DNA of 64,000 nt from Fimbriimonadaceae bacterium. GTDB lineage: Bacteria; Armatimonadota; Fimbriimonadia; Fimbriimonadales; Fimbriimonadaceae. The DNA is taken from assembly GCA_019454105.1 (NCBI GenBank), contig CP075364.1:2173362-2237361 (forward strand). Reading direction: 5' to 3'. The first letter of the stretch is position 1; every line of letters begins with the position of its first letter. A model generated the notes under the pieces. That model was not told the origin of the DNA, did not search any database, and saw only the letters and a program-made list of their open reading frames with translations. Position numbers and translations under genes: made by a program. This document shows positions 8,139 through 16,165 of this stretch, piece by piece.

Positions 8139-9422
8139 ATGGCGACCATCAGGCCCTTCCGGGGCCTTCGGTTCGATGCGACGGCGGGCCCGATCAGCGA
8201 ACTGGTCGCGCCCCCCTATGACGTCTTGAGCGCGGCCGAGCGGGACGAATATGCCGGAAAGGCGCCCCACAACATCGTCCACCTCACCCTTCCCGAGCAA
8301 CAAAGCGACGACCGTTCACAGTTCGTCAAGTACGCTCGAAGCGCGGCTTTGCTGGAAGAATGGCGCCGAGAGGCTGTCCTTCGCCTCGAGGATCGACCTT
8401 GTTTTTATCGATACACCCAGACCTTCCGGTTGCTTGGGAACGAGCAAGACTTCACCCGCACGACGTTGATCGTTCTGCTCAAGGTCGAACCTTATGAAAA
8501 AGGAGTCGTCCTGCCGCATGAGCAGACCTTCCCGAAGCACAAGGAAGATCGCTTGCGCGTGCTCGAGGCGACGCGGAGCCACCTGGAGTGCATCTTCGGG
8601 CTCTTTGAGGACGACGACAGGTCCGCGCACGCGCTTGTGGCCCAAGCCCCAGGCGAGACGGTCGCGCCTGAGTTCAAGACGTCCGAAGACGGCATCGTCC
8701 ACAAGCTTGAGGCCGTCTCAGATCCTGGCTCCGTGAAGGCCATCATCGACAAGTTGTCCGAAAAGAGGCTCTGGATCGCCGACGGCCACCATCGCTATGA
8801 GACGGCTCTCAAGTTCCGCGAGATGCAGGGCGAGCGCGACGGGCTGATCGCCGAGGACTTCATGATGATGGCGGTGTGCAGCATGACCGACCCTGGCCTG
8901 GTGCTCCTTCCGACCCACAGGATCCTCAAAAAGTTGCCCGTCGCTCCCGATGAACTCCGCAAGAGGATGGCCGAGGCCTTCTCGATCGAAGACTGCCCGA
9001 GCAACGCCCTCGCCGGTCGCATTGGAGCCTATGGCGCGCAAGGGGAGAAGGCCTTTGGCGTCGCCTTGCCGGGAGGTTCGGGGTTCGTCGCCACCCTGAA
9101 GGACCCGGGTCGCGTCGCGGCGCAGATCGGAGGGCCCGGATCGAGCCTTCTCAAAGAACTCGACGTATCGATCCTGCACAGTTACATCTTCGAGCAGTTG
9201 CTAGGGCTCACAGGACTGGACTTCTTCGGCTATACACGCATCGAAGAGGAAGCGGTCCGGGCTGTAGAAAATGGATCCCCCGCCAGCTTTCTGATGAACC
9301 CGCCGACAGTGGACGATATGAGGCAAATAGCCCTAGGAGGGGAAAAAATGCCGCAAAAATCGACCTATTACTACCCAAAGCTCCTCAGTGGGCTTGTCGT
9401 TTGGTCGTTAAAAGACTTCTAA
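8139..9422 (+). CDS. DUF1015 family protein
   Basis: A 427-residue cytoplasmic protein. MATIRPFRGLRFDATAGPIS, LVAPPYDVLS and IADGHHRYETALKFRE are the hallmark conserved blocks of DUF1015, a widespread bacterial and archaeal family of unknown biochemistry, sometimes loosely annotated as SerC-linked or kinase-like. The D-G-H-H-R motif near residue 214 resembles a nucleotide-handling site in the ParB/Srx-like fold. The ATG at 8139 gives the family N-terminus; the frame is open further upstream but that region is the ispA promoter. It is followed 6 nt later by the metallo-beta-lactamase gene, so the two form one unit. Confidence 0.85.
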   Translation: MATIRPFRGLRFDATAGPISELVAPPYDVLSAAERDEYAGKAPHNIVHLTLPEQQSDDRSQFVKYARSAALLEEWRREAVLRLEDRPCFYRYTQTFRLLGNEQDFTRTTLIVLLKVEPYEKGVVLPHEQTFPKHKEDRLRVLEATRSHLECIFGLFEDDDRSAHALVAQAPGETVAPEFKTSEDGIVHKLEAVSDPGSVKAIIDKLSEKRLWIADGHHRYETALKFREMQGERDGLIAEDFMMMAVCSMTDPGLVLLPTHRILKKLPVAPDELRKRMAEAFSIEDCPSNALAGRIGAYGAQGEKAFGVALPGGSGFVATLKDPGRVAAQIGGPGSSLLKELDVSILHSYIFEQLLGLTGLDFFGYTRIEEEAVRAVENGSPASFLMNPPTVDDMRQIALGGEKMPQKSTYYYPKLLSGLVVWSLKDF

Positions 9423-9428
9423 CACTGC

Positions 9429-10238
9429 ATGCGCCTGCACCTCTTGGGCACGGGCGGGGCCGATGGAGTTCCCGCTCTTTATAGCGACACCAGGGTGAGC
9501 CGGTACGCCCGTGAGCACGGGGGCAAAGACGTGAGGTCAAGGTCGGCGGCCCTGCTCGACGGCCACATCAAGATCGACTTCGGGCCCGACACTTGGGCCC
9601 AAGTCGTCCGAGAAGGGCTGGACGCTCGGGACTGGTCTTCGGTCGTCTTCACGCACGCCGACGCCGACCATCTTGCTGTCGAGGAGCTGCAATACTCGCT
9701 TTTCCCGTTCAACGGCTTCGAAGCGGCCGGTTTCGTCATCTATGGGAACAACCGGATCGTCGATTCTGTGTGGCGGCGATATCCGGACTGGCCGTTCGAG
9801 GTCGTCCTCACCGAAAGCTTCGTACCTTTCGAGTGTTGCGACTACCGAGTGACGCCGATCCGTGCCAAGCATGGGGCCGAAGGCGAGGACGCTCAGAACC
9901 TCATCATCGAGCAAGGTGGCCGCAGCCTGCTTTATGCGACTGACACCGGGATCTGGGAGGAACCGACCTGGGAGTATCTCCGGGACTTCCGCTTGGACCT
10001 GCTCGTGCTCGAGTGCACCGAAGGGTTCGTTCTGACCCCTTACAACGGCCACCTGGACATCGAAGAGTTCCGCCTTGTCGTGGCCCGGATGCGCGACATG
10101 GGCACGGTCACAGACACCACCAAGATCGTCACGACCCACCATAGCCACAACGGCGAGGGAACCCACGCGGAGCTTGAGGCCGCCCTCGGACCTGAGGGAG
10201 TCGTCGTAGGATACGACGGACTGATGATCGACATCTAG
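9429..10238 (+). CDS. Metallo-beta-lactamase fold hydrolase, PhnP/cyclic-phosphodiesterase-like
   Basis: A 269-residue MBL-fold protein. MRLHLLGTGGADGVPALYSD is the PhnP/RNase Z-like opening (G-T-G/G-S-G loop with a short insertion). VVFTHADADHLAVEEL is the metal motif, where the canonical H-x-H-x-D-H reads H-x-D-x-D-H: the second histidine is aspartate. Later ligands are visible as the histidine in AKHG, the aspartate in LYATDTG, and the histidine-rich THHSHNGEGTH near the C-terminus. The family includes phosphoribosyl cyclic phosphodiesterases. It is translated from the DUF1015 operon. Its stop overlaps that of the convergent FGE-like gene in a shared CTAG. Confidence 0.78.
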   Translation: MRLHLLGTGGADGVPALYSDTRVSRYAREHGGKDVRSRSAALLDGHIKIDFGPDTWAQVVREGLDARDWSSVVFTHADADHLAVEELQYSLFPFNGFEAAGFVIYGNNRIVDSVWRRYPDWPFEVVLTESFVPFECCDYRVTPIRAKHGAEGEDAQNLIIEQGGRSLLYATDTGIWEEPTWEYLRDFRLDLLVLECTEGFVLTPYNGHLDIEEFRLVVARMRDMGTVTDTTKIVTTHHSHNGEGTHAELEAALGPEGVVVGYDGLMIDI

Positions 10239-10972
10239 TCCTCGCAGACGAGCCGCATCCCGACGAACTGGCCATTGGCGAGCCACCATCGGCTCTTGGG
10301 GCTTTGCGGGTCGGACTCTGACCATTGGGGTTCCTCGGGCAGGCTCGCCGCGATGGAGACCTGGTCGGCCTTGTGCTTCCAGGAGCCGCCCTTCACGACC
10401 GGGGAGCCCGTAGCTTGGTCGCACCATTCGGCCACGTTCCCGAGCATGTCGAAGAGCCCGCGCGGGTTTGGCGCCTTGGTCGCCACTTTGTGGGTCGTGT
10501 CGTCGGCGTTGTCCCAAAACCATGCGCTTTGGTCCAACGGCCCGTTGTCGGCTCCCTCTGCCGCCAGCTCCCATTCGAACGTCGTCGGAAGGCGGTAGCG
10601 ACGACCGGTCTTGGCCGAGAGCCACTGGCAGAACTCGGTCGCGGCCCGGTGGGTCATGCAGATGGCTGGAAAACCGTGGTGGCCAAAGTTGCTGAAGATG
10701 ACCGCATAGGGCTTGCTCGGGCGGGACTCGGCGTCGGCGCCTTGAGCCTGCTGGTCTTGCGCGATGTCGAGCCGCAAGGCCCAGACCTCGAAAAGGTTCC
10801 AAGTGACCTCGGTCTCGCCAATCCAGAAGGGCTTGACCTGACCTTCGCCGGGGACACGGACCATCCGCCATTCGACCAAGTGGTCAGGCAGGGAGTCGGT
10901 GCGCGCTTCCTGGCCTCTCGACACGGGGCCCATTATGAGGAAGAATCCAAGCACCATGCTTTTCGCGGCCAT
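10235..10972 (-). CDS. Exported formylglycine-generating-enzyme (SUMF1) family protein
   Basis: About 245 residues. The preferred ATG at 10972 (or 10957) gives a short signal peptide, VLGFFLIMGPVSRGQ. Core FGE-sulfatase blocks follow: FWIGETEVTWNLFEVW, YRLPTTFEWELAA, NPRGLFDMLGNVAEWCD and GGSWKHKADQ, ending in FVGMRLVCED in place of the usual G-F-R. The catalytic cysteine pair of true formylglycine-generating enzymes (R-x3-G-C-x-H) is not present, so this is probably a structural or ligand-binding family member rather than a sulfatase activator. Its 5' end overlaps the start of apbE on the other strand by at least a few bases, and its stop overlaps the MBL gene. Confidence 0.75.
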   Translation of the reverse strand: MAAKSMVLGFFLIMGPVSRGQEARTDSLPDHLVEWRMVRVPGEGQVKPFWIGETEVTWNLFEVWALRLDIAQDQQAQGADAESRPSKPYAVIFSNFGHHGFPAICMTHRAATEFCQWLSAKTGRRYRLPTTFEWELAAEGADNGPLDQSAWFWDNADDTTHKVATKAPNPRGLFDMLGNVAEWCDQATGSPVVKGGSWKHKADQVSIAASLPEEPQWSESDPQSPKSRWWLANGQFVGMRLVCED

Positions 10973-11861
10973 GGCCCTCGCCGTCGCTCCACAGCGGTTC
11001 CAATTCACGCAGTCGCACATGGGGGTGGCCGTCCGTCTTACCCTTTACGCCCCAGACCGTGCAACCGCTGAGCGAGCGGGCCGAGCGGGTTTCGCGCGTT
11101 TCGCCGAGCTCGACGCCATGATGAGCGACTACCAGCCTGGAAGCGAGCTCAACCGCTGGGTCGCCCGTGCTGGTGAAGGCCCTGTTGCGGTTTCGCCTGA
11201 GCTGTTCGAAGTCCTCCTAGCCGCCAAGAGGGTCTCTGCGCTCAGCGAGGGCGCCTTCGACGTCACCGCCGGGCCGGTCGTAAGACTCTGGCGGGAGTCC
11301 CGAAGATCGGGCTCGCTGCCGGAAACCTCGGCTCTTGAAGAAGCCCGGAGCCGGGTCGGTTGGCGGCAGATCCGGCTCGATTCGACGACGCGGACAGCGG
11401 AGATATCGCAGCCAGGAATCCAAGTTGATCTTGGAGGCATCGCCAAGGGCTTTGCCTGCGACCAGGCGATCCTGGCCATGGCCGCCCAGGGGGTGGGCCG
11501 AGCGATGGTCGAGGCAGGCGGGGACATCGCCGTGTCGGGCCCGCCTCCTGGCACAAAGGGCTGGCGGATCACCGTGAGGGGACTCGAACGAGAGGCTCTC
11601 GTCCTGGCCCATCAGGCCGTCTCGACTTCAGGCGACGCCGAGCAGTTCGTGGAGATCGGAGGAGTCCGGTATTCCCACATCGTCGATCCTCGGACCGGCC
11701 TTGGCCTGAGGCGACGGCTCCAGGCCACGGTCGTCGCCCGACGCGGGATCGTTTCCGACCCTCTCGCGACCGCTCTGTGCGTCATGGGCCGAGGGCCTGG
11801 CGACCGTCTCGCCAAGCGTTACGGGGCCGAGGCGATCTGGGTCGGCCCGGAGACAGAATGA
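10935..11861 (+). CDS. apbE: FAD:protein FMN transferase ApbE
   Basis: About 308 residues. MLFAAMALAVAP looks like an export signal, and the family acts outside the inner membrane. FTQSHMGVAVRLTLYA is the conserved start; SGSELNRW-type DYQPGSELNRWV, EGAFDVTAGPVVRLWR, VDLGGIAKGFACDQA (FAD-binding G-G-I-A-K-G), VEAGGDIAVSG and HIVDPRTGLG (Mg site) appear in family order. ApbE covalently attaches FMN to threonine residues of Na+-NQR/Rnf-type subunits and other flavoproteins; no such partner is in the window. The start is ATG 10935 or 10956: the latter lies in a CATG where the FGE-like gene has a start on the opposite strand. It is followed by the phosphorylase gene 3 nt after the stop. Confidence 0.88.
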   Translation: MRKNPSTMLFAAMALAVAPQRFQFTQSHMGVAVRLTLYAPDRATAERAGRAGFARFAELDAMMSDYQPGSELNRWVARAGEGPVAVSPELFEVLLAAKRVSALSEGAFDVTAGPVVRLWRESRRSGSLPETSALEEARSRVGWRQIRLDSTTRTAEISQPGIQVDLGGIAKGFACDQAILAMAAQGVGRAMVEAGGDIAVSGPPPGTKGWRITVRGLEREALVLAHQAVSTSGDAEQFVEIGGVRYSHIVDPRTGLGLRRRLQATVVARRGIVSDPLATALCVMGRGPGDRLAKRYGAEAIWVGPETE

Positions 11862-11864
11862 GCT

Positions 11865-13187
11865 ATGGACGCCCGAGAACTGATCGAAGGAAAGCGCGAC
11901 GGCCTTGCACACACGACGGCCCAGTTGCAGTTCTTGGCCGAAGGGGCGGCGCGAGGCACGATCCCTGATTACCAACTCAGTGCCTGGCTCATGGCCGCCT
12001 TCCTCAGGGGCCTCAACCCTGAGGAAACAGCGGGCCTGACCTTGGCGATGGCCGCATCTGGGGAGACTCTCGACCTCGCCGGGCTGCCCAAGCCTTGGGT
12101 CGACAAGCACTCGACGGGAGGGGTCGGCGACAAGACCACGATCGTCCTTCTGCCTCTTCTCGCCGCTTGCGGGCTCACCATGGTGAAGATGAGCGGGAGA
12201 GGACTCGGCATCACGGGCGGCACCCTCGACAAACTGGAAAGCGTGCCAGGGTTCCATACCGACCTTGATCCCGAGGCCATGAAAGACCAGGCCAAAGAGA
12301 TCGGCCTGGCCCTCACCGGGCAGACGCCGCGGCTCGCCCCGGCCGATAAGGCTCTCTATGCGCTTCGCGACGTCACTGGAACGGTCGCCTCGATCCCGTT
12401 GATCACGGCCAGCATTCTCAGCAAGAAGATCGCGGGCGGAGCGGAGACCGTGATTCTGGACGTCAAGTGTGGCAGCGGAGCGTTCATGCGCAGCTTGCCC
12501 GAAGCGAGGGCGCTGGCCCAGTCTCTGGAGCAGATCGGCGCGTTAGCCGGCCTCAAGGTCAGGACGGCGGTCACCGACATGGACCAGCCTCTCGGCTCGG
12601 CCGTCGGGAACGCGTTGGAGGTCAAAGAGGCCCTCAGCGTCTTGCGCGGTGAGACCGGGCTGGAGACGACAAGCCGCTTCCGAGAACTCTGCTTGAGCCT
12701 GGCTGGGATCGCCCTGAAGACCGTGGGCTTGGGCGACGAGTCGACGGCGACCCGGGCCCTAGGCTCCGGGGCAGCGCTCGAAAAAGCCAAGGATTGGTTC
12801 GCGGCCCAAGGAGCTGACTTGGGCGTTTTCGATTCAAACAACTGGAGCTTGGCCCCGAGCCGAGCCGAGTTGGTCGCGAAGCGGACAGGGTACGTCCGCC
12901 GAGTTGACGCGCGTCGGGTCGGCGAAGCTGCGCTGTCGCTTGGGGCGGGACGGCCCACCAAAGGCGCGGCCATCGACCCGAGAGTCGGCGTCAACTCTTT
13001 TGTCTGCGTCGGCGACCATGTCCAAGCAGGCGGCCCACTCTTTGAAGTTCACGCCAAAGACGACGAGGACGCACAAAGGACGGTCGCTAAACTCTCCTTG
13101 GCCGTGGAGATCGTAGACGAACCGATGTCGGCCCGGCCGTGTCTCCTTGAATTGGAGACCAATCCAGGCCCAAGCACGGGTGCCTGA
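11865..13187 (+). CDS. pdp: Pyrimidine-nucleoside / thymidine phosphorylase
   Basis: A 440-residue protein with every family block. The N-terminal helical domain holds IEGKRDGLAHTTAQLQFL and DYQLSAWLMAAFLRGL. KHSTGGVGDKTTIVLLPLLA is the phosphate-binding glycine loop, and MVKMSGRGLGITGGTLDKLE the signature of thymidine/pyrimidine phosphorylases. DVKCGSGAFM and TDMDQPLGSAVGNALE follow, then the C-terminal biotinyl-like domain. The enzyme splits (deoxy)uridine or thymidine with phosphate to base and sugar-1-phosphate in nucleoside salvage. Length fits the dimeric DeoA/Pdp family rather than the longer archaeal AMP phosphorylase. It is the second gene of the apbE unit. Confidence 0.93.
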   Translation: MDARELIEGKRDGLAHTTAQLQFLAEGAARGTIPDYQLSAWLMAAFLRGLNPEETAGLTLAMAASGETLDLAGLPKPWVDKHSTGGVGDKTTIVLLPLLAACGLTMVKMSGRGLGITGGTLDKLESVPGFHTDLDPEAMKDQAKEIGLALTGQTPRLAPADKALYALRDVTGTVASIPLITASILSKKIAGGAETVILDVKCGSGAFMRSLPEARALAQSLEQIGALAGLKVRTAVTDMDQPLGSAVGNALEVKEALSVLRGETGLETTSRFRELCLSLAGIALKTVGLGDESTATRALGSGAALEKAKDWFAAQGADLGVFDSNNWSLAPSRAELVAKRTGYVRRVDARRVGEAALSLGAGRPTKGAAIDPRVGVNSFVCVGDHVQAGGPLFEVHAKDDEDAQRTVAKLSLAVEIVDEPMSARPCLLELETNPGPSTGA

Positions 13188-13248
13188 GCCCTGGGTTCGG
13201 TTGAAGCTCTCGCTTCGGTCAAGTTGTCGATCGAGGTTCTGCTGGTTT

Positions 13249-13578
13249 CTAAGCGACAGGTTCGCGGGCGGGCTCAATAGCCGAGTCCATCGCTTGTCGG
13301 AACGCCTTCCACTGCTCTCGCTTTTCGCGAAGGAGGGCTCTGCCAGAGTCGGTGATCTGGTAAACGCGCCTAGAAGGTCGGCCTTGTTGAACAGCCCACT
13401 CTCCGGAAATGTGCCCGGCCGATTCCAGCTTATGAAGAATCGGATAGAGTTGGCCTTCGCCAAACTTGAAGAGACCCGAGGCGCTGGCTTTGATCTTGTG
13501 GAAGATCAGATAGCCGTGCTGCGCCCCAAACTCGATCGAACAAAGAATCAACAGTTCAAGGTCAGGACGAAATCGCAT
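13249..13578 (-). CDS. PadR-family transcriptional regulator
   Basis: A 109-residue winged-helix protein. LELLILCSIEFGAQHGYLIFHKI is the N-terminal helix bundle, FKFGEGQLYPILHKLESAGHI the recognition helix with the PadR signature (G-x-L-Y-P-x-L-x-x-L), and GRPSRRVYQITDSGRALL the wing. The short C-terminal helix (LLREKREQWKAFRQAM) makes this the PadR-s2 type, dimeric repressors that usually respond to small aromatic or lipophilic molecules. It is alone on its strand, 49 nt downstream of the maf start region and convergent with the phosphorylase; no obvious efflux partner adjoins it. AAGG sits next to the ATG, and TTGACT lies about 32 nt upstream without a good matching -10. Confidence 0.9.
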   Translation of the reverse strand: MRFRPDLELLILCSIEFGAQHGYLIFHKIKASASGLFKFGEGQLYPILHKLESAGHISGEWAVQQGRPSRRVYQITDSGRALLREKREQWKAFRQAMDSAIEPAREPVA

Positions 13579-13627
13579 CCTTGCTTCGAATGATGCCTCG
13601 GCAAGTCAACCCAAGTTCCCTTTCGCC

Positions 13628-14206
13628 CTACTCAAGAAGCTTGAATCGACGAATTTCTTCCTTTAATTTCTCCATGGGTAGGCCGATCACGTTCGTCACG
13701 CTGCCCGCAACCTGCGCGACGAAGTCCTGACTTGCGTCCTGGAGGCCATAGGCCCCTGCCTTGTCCATGGGGGCGCCTGTAGCCACATAAGCCGCGATCT
13801 CCTCTTTCCCAAGCTTGCGGAAGGTCACCTCGGTGGTCTCGGTGAAGGCTGACATGCCGGACGGCGCGACCAAACAAACTCCTGTGACCACTTTGTGCGT
13901 TCGGCCGCTGAGCGCCGACAGCATTCGGACGGCGTCATCCCGGTCCACGGGCTTGGAGAGCTGCCTCCAGCCGTCGCCCTCCGCCAGGGCCACCACCGTA
14001 TCTCCTCCGATCACCAGACAATCGGGCCGGACTTCCCGCACTGCCAGAGCCTTCTCCCTGGCCAACCTTTGGGCCGTGATCCAAGGGTCTGGATCGGTCA
14101 GGGCGTCCTCATCGATTTCGGCCGGCACAACCTCGAAATTAGGGACGAGCTTCCGAAGAAGCTCTTCTCGACGAGGCGATCCTGAGGCCAAAACGACCGC
14201 GTACAT
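13628..14206 (-). CDS. maf: Maf family nucleoside-triphosphate pyrophosphatase
   Basis: A 192-residue protein from the ATG at 14206. MYAVVLASGSPRREELLRKL is the Maf signature (S-x-S-P-R-R), FEVVPAEIDEDALTDPDPW the second block, VIGGDTVVALAEG the Mg-binding D-T-V loop, and AYVATGAPMDKAGAYGLQD the conserved substrate-binding C-terminal motif. Family members hydrolyse dTTP/UTP or modified pyrimidine nucleotides to monophosphates and pyrophosphate, limiting misincorporation; the Y-G-L-Q variant fits the YhdE (dTTP/UTP) branch. The frame is open 17 codons further upstream, but those residues do not match the family. Confidence 0.92.
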   Translation of the reverse strand: MYAVVLASGSPRREELLRKLVPNFEVVPAEIDEDALTDPDPWITAQRLAREKALAVREVRPDCLVIGGDTVVALAEGDGWRQLSKPVDRDDAVRMLSALSGRTHKVVTGVCLVAPSGMSAFTETTEVTFRKLGKEEIAAYVATGAPMDKAGAYGLQDASQDFVAQVAGSVTNVIGLPMEKLKEEIRRFKLLE

Positions 14207-14298
14207 TCGCACCCATCTTGCCTCAACAGGCCCGGCCGTGCGGCCCCTTGGGTCCAACCGACCCTGAGCGGCTCACCGGGTCGCTAGCACCGACCAGC

Positions 14299-14304
14299 TA
14301 AAAT
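14299..14304 (+). promoter_or_regulatory. -10 element of the DegT aminotransferase gene
   Basis: TAAAAT ends exactly 6 nt before the GTG start at 14311. There is no Shine-Dalgarno, so the transcript should start at the GTG itself. Confidence 0.55.
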
Positions 14305-14310
14305 GAACGG

Positions 14311-15417
14311 GTGCGCGTACCTTTCCTCGACCTGACCGCCCAGTACCGAGAAGTGAAAGAACAGGTCGACCGCGATGTGGCCGAGATCTTCGCGACCAGC
14401 GCGTACGTTCTCGGCAAGCACAACAGGAGCCTCGAAGAACGGCTCGCTTCCATGCACGGCGTCAAGCACGCCGTCGCTGTCAACAGCGGGACCGACGCGC
14501 TGCGCATCCTCATGCAGGCGAGCGGGATCGGCCCCGGGGACGAGGTGGTAACGACCGCGTTCAGCTTTGTCGCCACCATCGAGACAGTCGTGCAGCTTGG
14601 GGCCGTTCCCGTCCTCGTGGACATCGACGAGACGACGTTCAACATCGACCCGGCCAAGATAGAGGCTGCGTTGACGGCCCGGACCAAGGCGATCTTGCCG
14701 ATCCATCTCTTCGGCCAACTTGCCGACGTCAAAGCGATTCAGGCCATCGCTGAGAGGCACGGACTCATGGTGCTCGAAGACTCGGCCCAGGCCGTGCTCA
14801 ACCACCATGAGGGAGTCTTCACAGGGAACTGGGGGCACGGAGCGGGGCTCAGTTTCTATGTCACCAAGAACCTCGGGGCGGCCGGGGACGGCGGAATGAT
14901 CCTCACCAACGACGACGAGGTCGCCAGGCAGTCCCGCAGCCTGCGGATCCATGGGATGGGCCGCGAGCGGTACTACTATGACGATGTGGGCTACACGAGC
15001 CGCTTGGCGGAACTTCAGGCCGCCGTGCTGTGCGCCAAGCTCGACCGTCTTGAGGCCTGGAACGCCAGGAGGGGAGAACTCGCCGCCATCTACCTTCAAG
15101 AAACGCAGGGGGTGGGCCTGCCTGCGACTCAGCCTCGCAACAACAACACTTGGCACCAATTCACGGTCAGGACCCCTCGGCGCGACGAGCTTATGGCTCA
15201 CCTGAAGGAGCGCGAGATCGACTCTGCGATCTACTACCCAGTGCCCCTCCACCTACACGCGCCCTACAGGAGGTTCAGTGGGGGAGAAGGCTCCCTCCCT
15301 GTGACCGAGAAGGTGTGCCGAGAGTGCCTCAGCCTGCCGATCCATCAGCACCTGAGCGACGATCAAGCCCGGTTCGTCGCCCAGACGGTCAGCGAGTTCG
15401 TCGCTGTCCGAGCCTGA
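14311..15417 (+). CDS. DegT/DnrJ/EryC1/StrS-family sugar aminotransferase
   Basis: A 368-residue PLP enzyme. VPFLDLTAQYREVKEQVD is the family N-terminus; AVAVNSGTDALRILM binds the cofactor phosphate; VVTTAFSFVATIETVVQLGA and VLEDSAQAVL (ring-facing aspartate) follow; FYVTKNLGAAGDGGMI holds the PLP Schiff-base lysine. The closest recognisable subgroup makes 3-amino-3,6-dideoxyhexoses or UDP-acetamido sugars (FdtB/WlbC/WbpE type), using glutamate to aminate a nucleotide keto-sugar for surface polysaccharide. No other nucleotide-sugar genes surround it, so the pathway is open. It starts with GTG behind TAAAAT and has only a 3-nt gap to the convergent next gene. Confidence 0.88.
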   Translation: MRVPFLDLTAQYREVKEQVDRDVAEIFATSAYVLGKHNRSLEERLASMHGVKHAVAVNSGTDALRILMQASGIGPGDEVVTTAFSFVATIETVVQLGAVPVLVDIDETTFNIDPAKIEAALTARTKAILPIHLFGQLADVKAIQAIAERHGLMVLEDSAQAVLNHHEGVFTGNWGHGAGLSFYVTKNLGAAGDGGMILTNDDEVARQSRSLRIHGMGRERYYYDDVGYTSRLAELQAAVLCAKLDRLEAWNARRGELAAIYLQETQGVGLPATQPRNNNTWHQFTVRTPRRDELMAHLKEREIDSAIYYPVPLHLHAPYRRFSGGEGSLPVTEKVCRECLSLPIHQHLSDDQARFVAQTVSEFVAVRA

Positions 15418-15420
15418 GCC

Positions 15421-16113
15421 TCACTCGTCGGACGGGGCCTTGAAGAGGGTCTTGTCGCCCTTGGACAGGAGGATCTGGGCTCCAGCAACGGCTTGGAAGC
15501 CTGCCTGACCGTCCGATGAGCGCAGAGTCAAGCGTCCGCCTTCGGTTCCCCCCATCATCTCAAAGAGGGTCTTCCCGCCACGGCCCTGGCCGACCAACCG
15601 CCCGCCCTCGGAAGTCGAATCGAGCCTCAGCGCAGTCTGGCCCTGTCGATCGTTGACCGAGACCTTGCCGCCATCTGCGGTGCCGGTCAACGAGACCACG
15701 TTCCCCAGTTGCAGGCTTGGGCCCGAAGAGGCCGCCTCGAGCGTCGCCGTCTGTATGCCGGTGCCCGCCATCACTTTGATAGACGCCGAGTTCTGGCAGC
15801 TGATGACGGCTTGGCCCCCTGGCCCGGCCAGGATCGAGACGGACGGCCGTCCTGACGAGTCCATCAAGGTCAGAAACGTGCCGCCCCCTTGCTCGCCCAG
15901 CATGCCGAGAAGCCGGTTCGAGTAGTCGACGATACGGAGCCCACCGTTCGGGACGAAGAGGACGTCCTCGTTCCTGATTCCTGGGATTTGGCGCGGATTG
16001 GTCGGCACGACCTGGGCCTGGGCCTCCGCAGGCCCCAAACGGGCCACCAGGCCACCCAAGAAGCAACCCACGAAGGCGACAAGGAGAAAGGCGGCGAATT
16101 GAAAGCGATTCAT
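15421..16113 (-). CDS. Exported hypothetical protein with beta-repeat C-terminus
   Basis: 230 residues from the ATG at 16113, which has AAAGG 4 nt upstream; the frame is open much further but this start gives a clear signal or anchor segment (FQFAAFLLVAFVGCFLGGLVA). From about residue 60 the sequence is built of short glycine-rich strands such as GGTFLTLMDSSGRPSVSIL, GGKVSVNDRQGQTALRL, GGRLVGQGRGGKTLF and GGRLTLRSSDGQAGF, with a spacing near 20-25 residues, suggesting a beta-solenoid or stacked-strand structure. No family is recognised. It is divergent from the GHL10 hydrolase, with 52 nt between starts, and might share its regulation. A role at the cell surface is plausible but only inferred. 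Confidence 0.6.
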   Translation of the reverse strand: MNRFQFAAFLLVAFVGCFLGGLVARLGPAEAQAQVVPTNPRQIPGIRNEDVLFVPNGGLRIVDYSNRLLGMLGEQGGGTFLTLMDSSGRPSVSILAGPGGQAVISCQNSASIKVMAGTGIQTATLEAASSGPSLQLGNVVSLTGTADGGKVSVNDRQGQTALRLDSTSEGGRLVGQGRGGKTLFEMMGGTEGGRLTLRSSDGQAGFQAVAGAQILLSKGDKTLFKAPSDE

Positions 16114-16165
16114 ACAACCTTTGACGAGCCAGGAGGCGACTTGTGCCCAAAGGTAAAACCTTCTG

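Noticed and set aside
10235-10972. Active formylglycine-generating enzyme for sulfatases
   Set aside because: The catalytic cysteine motif is missing and no sulfatase lies nearby.
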